Below, in pieces: positions 63,208 to 64,000 of a DNA stretch of 64,000 nt (its first letter is position 1; every line of letters begins with the position of its first letter). The translations under genes were made by a program, and so were the position numbers. The notes below the pieces were generated by a model. That model was given only the letters and a program-made list of their open reading frames with translations. It was not told the origin of the DNA and searched no databases. The DNA is taken from NCBI RefSeq assembly GCF_001624695.1, contig NZ_JSEP01000023.1:16106-80105 (forward strand), written 5' to 3'. Origin of the DNA: Labrenzia sp. OB1. GTDB taxonomy: Bacteria > Pseudomonadota > Alphaproteobacteria > Rhizobiales > Stappiaceae.

Positions 63208-63732
63208 TTAGCAAAACGCCCGAAAATGTTCAGACAAACCGAGCCAGCTCTCTCCAAGCAACGCGGCTTTGCCGAACGATTCAAATGCCTTAACTGGGTC
63301 TTGGGGCACACCCGTACCATTCAAATAGCAAAGTCCCAACTTGAACTCTGCGTCAGCCTTAACCTGGCTTGGGCTCTTTAGGAACGGTCTAGAAAAGAGC
63401 TCGCGCTCGGGCTGGAGCTCGGGCGTCGGCGGCTGTATCTTGGCAAGATCTATCGGATTATCCGGACGTAGGCCGGAGGCCGCGCTGCTTGAGGACAAAC
63501 TTGCGGTGTCGCCTCCGTAGATCGACGGCGAAGCCTTGGGCATTCCATCCTCAGATATTGATTTTTGGCTCTTCGCACTTTGGGAACTACCTGATGCCTC
63601 CAAGACGTCAGGTTGCTTACGCTTTTTCAATTTGCTCCCGGCATTATACCAAGCGACGAATTTGACGACTCTTTTGGATTCCCAAAGTTTCGCGAATATG
63701 ATTCCTGATGGGGAACATGAGGAGTTTGCCAT
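63208..63732 (-). pseudogene. Sel1-repeat protein gene fragment cut by the IS3-family element
   Basis: The minus strand encodes a 150-residue Ser/Pro/Gln-rich region followed by one Sel1 repeat (AEFKLGLCYLNGTGVPQDPVK) that stops at AALLGE; the remaining residues down to 63208 come from the IS3 end. The rest of the repeat domain is not present on the other side of the element, where the GFA gene lies. The first about 28 codons overlap the region upstream of the IS630-type transposase, so the true N-terminus may also be replaced. A broken gene, likely inactive. Confidence 0.7.
63239..63251. repeat. Right inverted repeat of IS3-family element
   Basis: CCGAGCCAGCTCT, the reverse complement of the left end. 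The truncated Sel1-repeat gene begins directly outside it. Confidence 0.85.
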
Positions 63733-64000
63733 GTCCGCCCCTATCCGTCTTCGAGATGACTTTGATGCTCCAACCCTTCGTCATCTAGCCCGTGGCTCGG
63801 TGAATGCCGATCAAACACGGCGCCTTTTGGCGCTTGCAGTGATCTATGACGGCGGCTTGCGCAGCGATGCGGGTGCGGTCGGCGGCGTGACGGTCCAGGT
63901 GATCCGCGACTGGGTCTTGCGTTTCAATGCAAAAGGCCCCGAGGGATTGATTGACCTTAAGAAAGCCGGTCGGCGCAAGAAGCTTGATGACAGCCAGCGC
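63731..64000 (+). CDS. IS630-family transposase, 5' part, continues beyond window
   Basis: The first 90 codons of a transposase of the IS630 type: MSAPIRLRDDFDAPTLRHLARG, a helix-turn-helix (TRRLLALAVIYDGGLRSDAGAVGGV), and WVLRFNAKGPEGLIDLKKAGRRKKL, which is the second DNA-binding part. The DDE domain lies outside the window. GGAG is upstream of the ATG at 63731. The left end of the element is probably near 63645-63650, at a TA; this is inference. Confidence 0.8.
   Translation, partial: MSAPIRLRDDFDAPTLRHLARGSVNADQTRRLLALAVIYDGGLRSDAGAVGGVTVQVIRDWVLRFNAKGPEGLIDLKKAGRRKKLDDSQR

Larger units (their letters stand above)
61968..63251 (+). mobile_element. IS3-family insertion sequence, complete
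   Basis: A 1284-base element bounded by exact 13-base inverted repeats and containing orfA and orfB in the usual IS3 arrangement. OrfB carries a full DDE site and neither frame is broken, so the element may be active. No target duplication could be matched at its ends (flanks GAA and CTC differ), which suggests that one end was rearranged after insertion. Confidence 0.88.

Overview
The window is 64 kb of a GC-rich alphaproteobacterial chromosome. RirA, HemP, BA14K, ChoXWV/BetIAB, the rpmH-rnpA-yidC block and the general coding style point to Hyphomicrobiales, most likely a marine or host-associated genus such as Roseibium/Labrenzia/Stappia. The genus is an inference; no 16S gene is present. 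Most of the window is ordinary chromosome. The last 2 kb is disturbed by insertion sequences.

Layout. 1-7.7 kb: a 5'-partial thiolase, a GH13 alpha-glucosidase behind a perfect LacI-type palindrome, a GT2 glycosyltransferase, a receiver/HD-GYP protein that has lost its key residues, a flavoprotein coupled to a YaiI-type protein, and a BA14K protein. 8-15.5 kb: a cold-shock gene, then the choline/betaine module: ChoXWV uptake diverging from betI-betA-betB. 15.6-16.7 kb: a compact iron-control cassette, hemP and rirA with two TGA-N9-TCA iron-responsive operators between them. 16.8-24 kb: a LacI regulator, a second HI0933-type flavoprotein and a complete livGFHMK branched-chain amino acid ABC transporter. 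24-34.4 kb: a GGDEF-EAL protein, kynureninase, L-serine deaminase, and an aminotransferase-anmK-FAD oxidoreductase operon followed by a GntR regulator.

34.5-40 kb is the least explained part. It is one minus-strand operon of a secreted protein of unknown fold, a secreted caspase-like/Sel1/peptidoglycan-binding protein, a chain carrying two different GT-B glycosyltransferases, and a small unknown protein. 40.5-48 kb: a second cold-shock gene with a small basic protein, pyruvate oxidase (PoxB), tRNA-Arg(ACG), an orphan histidine kinase, and a TVP38 membrane protein paired with a disulfide-oxidoreductase-like flavoprotein. 48.1-56.7 kb: rpmH-rnpA-yidC with a clear sigma70 promoter, a GT51-like protein in which both conserved glutamates are glutamine, a Vat/CatB-type acetyltransferase, engB, argB, a HAD nucleotidase, DUF817 and a LysR regulator. 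56.7-61.5 kb: a complete otnI-otnC-otnK-ltnD pathway for four-carbon acid sugars diverging from its LacI regulator around a GGTATCGATACC operator. 61.5-64 kb: a GFA-family gene, a complete IS3-family element, a Sel1-repeat gene fragment truncated by it, and the start of an IS630-family transposase that leaves the window.

No CRISPR array, prophage, toxin-antitoxin pair or recognisable defence island was seen. The most interesting items are the caspase/twin-glycosyltransferase operon, the two degenerate enzymes (REC/HD-GYP and GT51) and the RirA-operator-HemP cassette.
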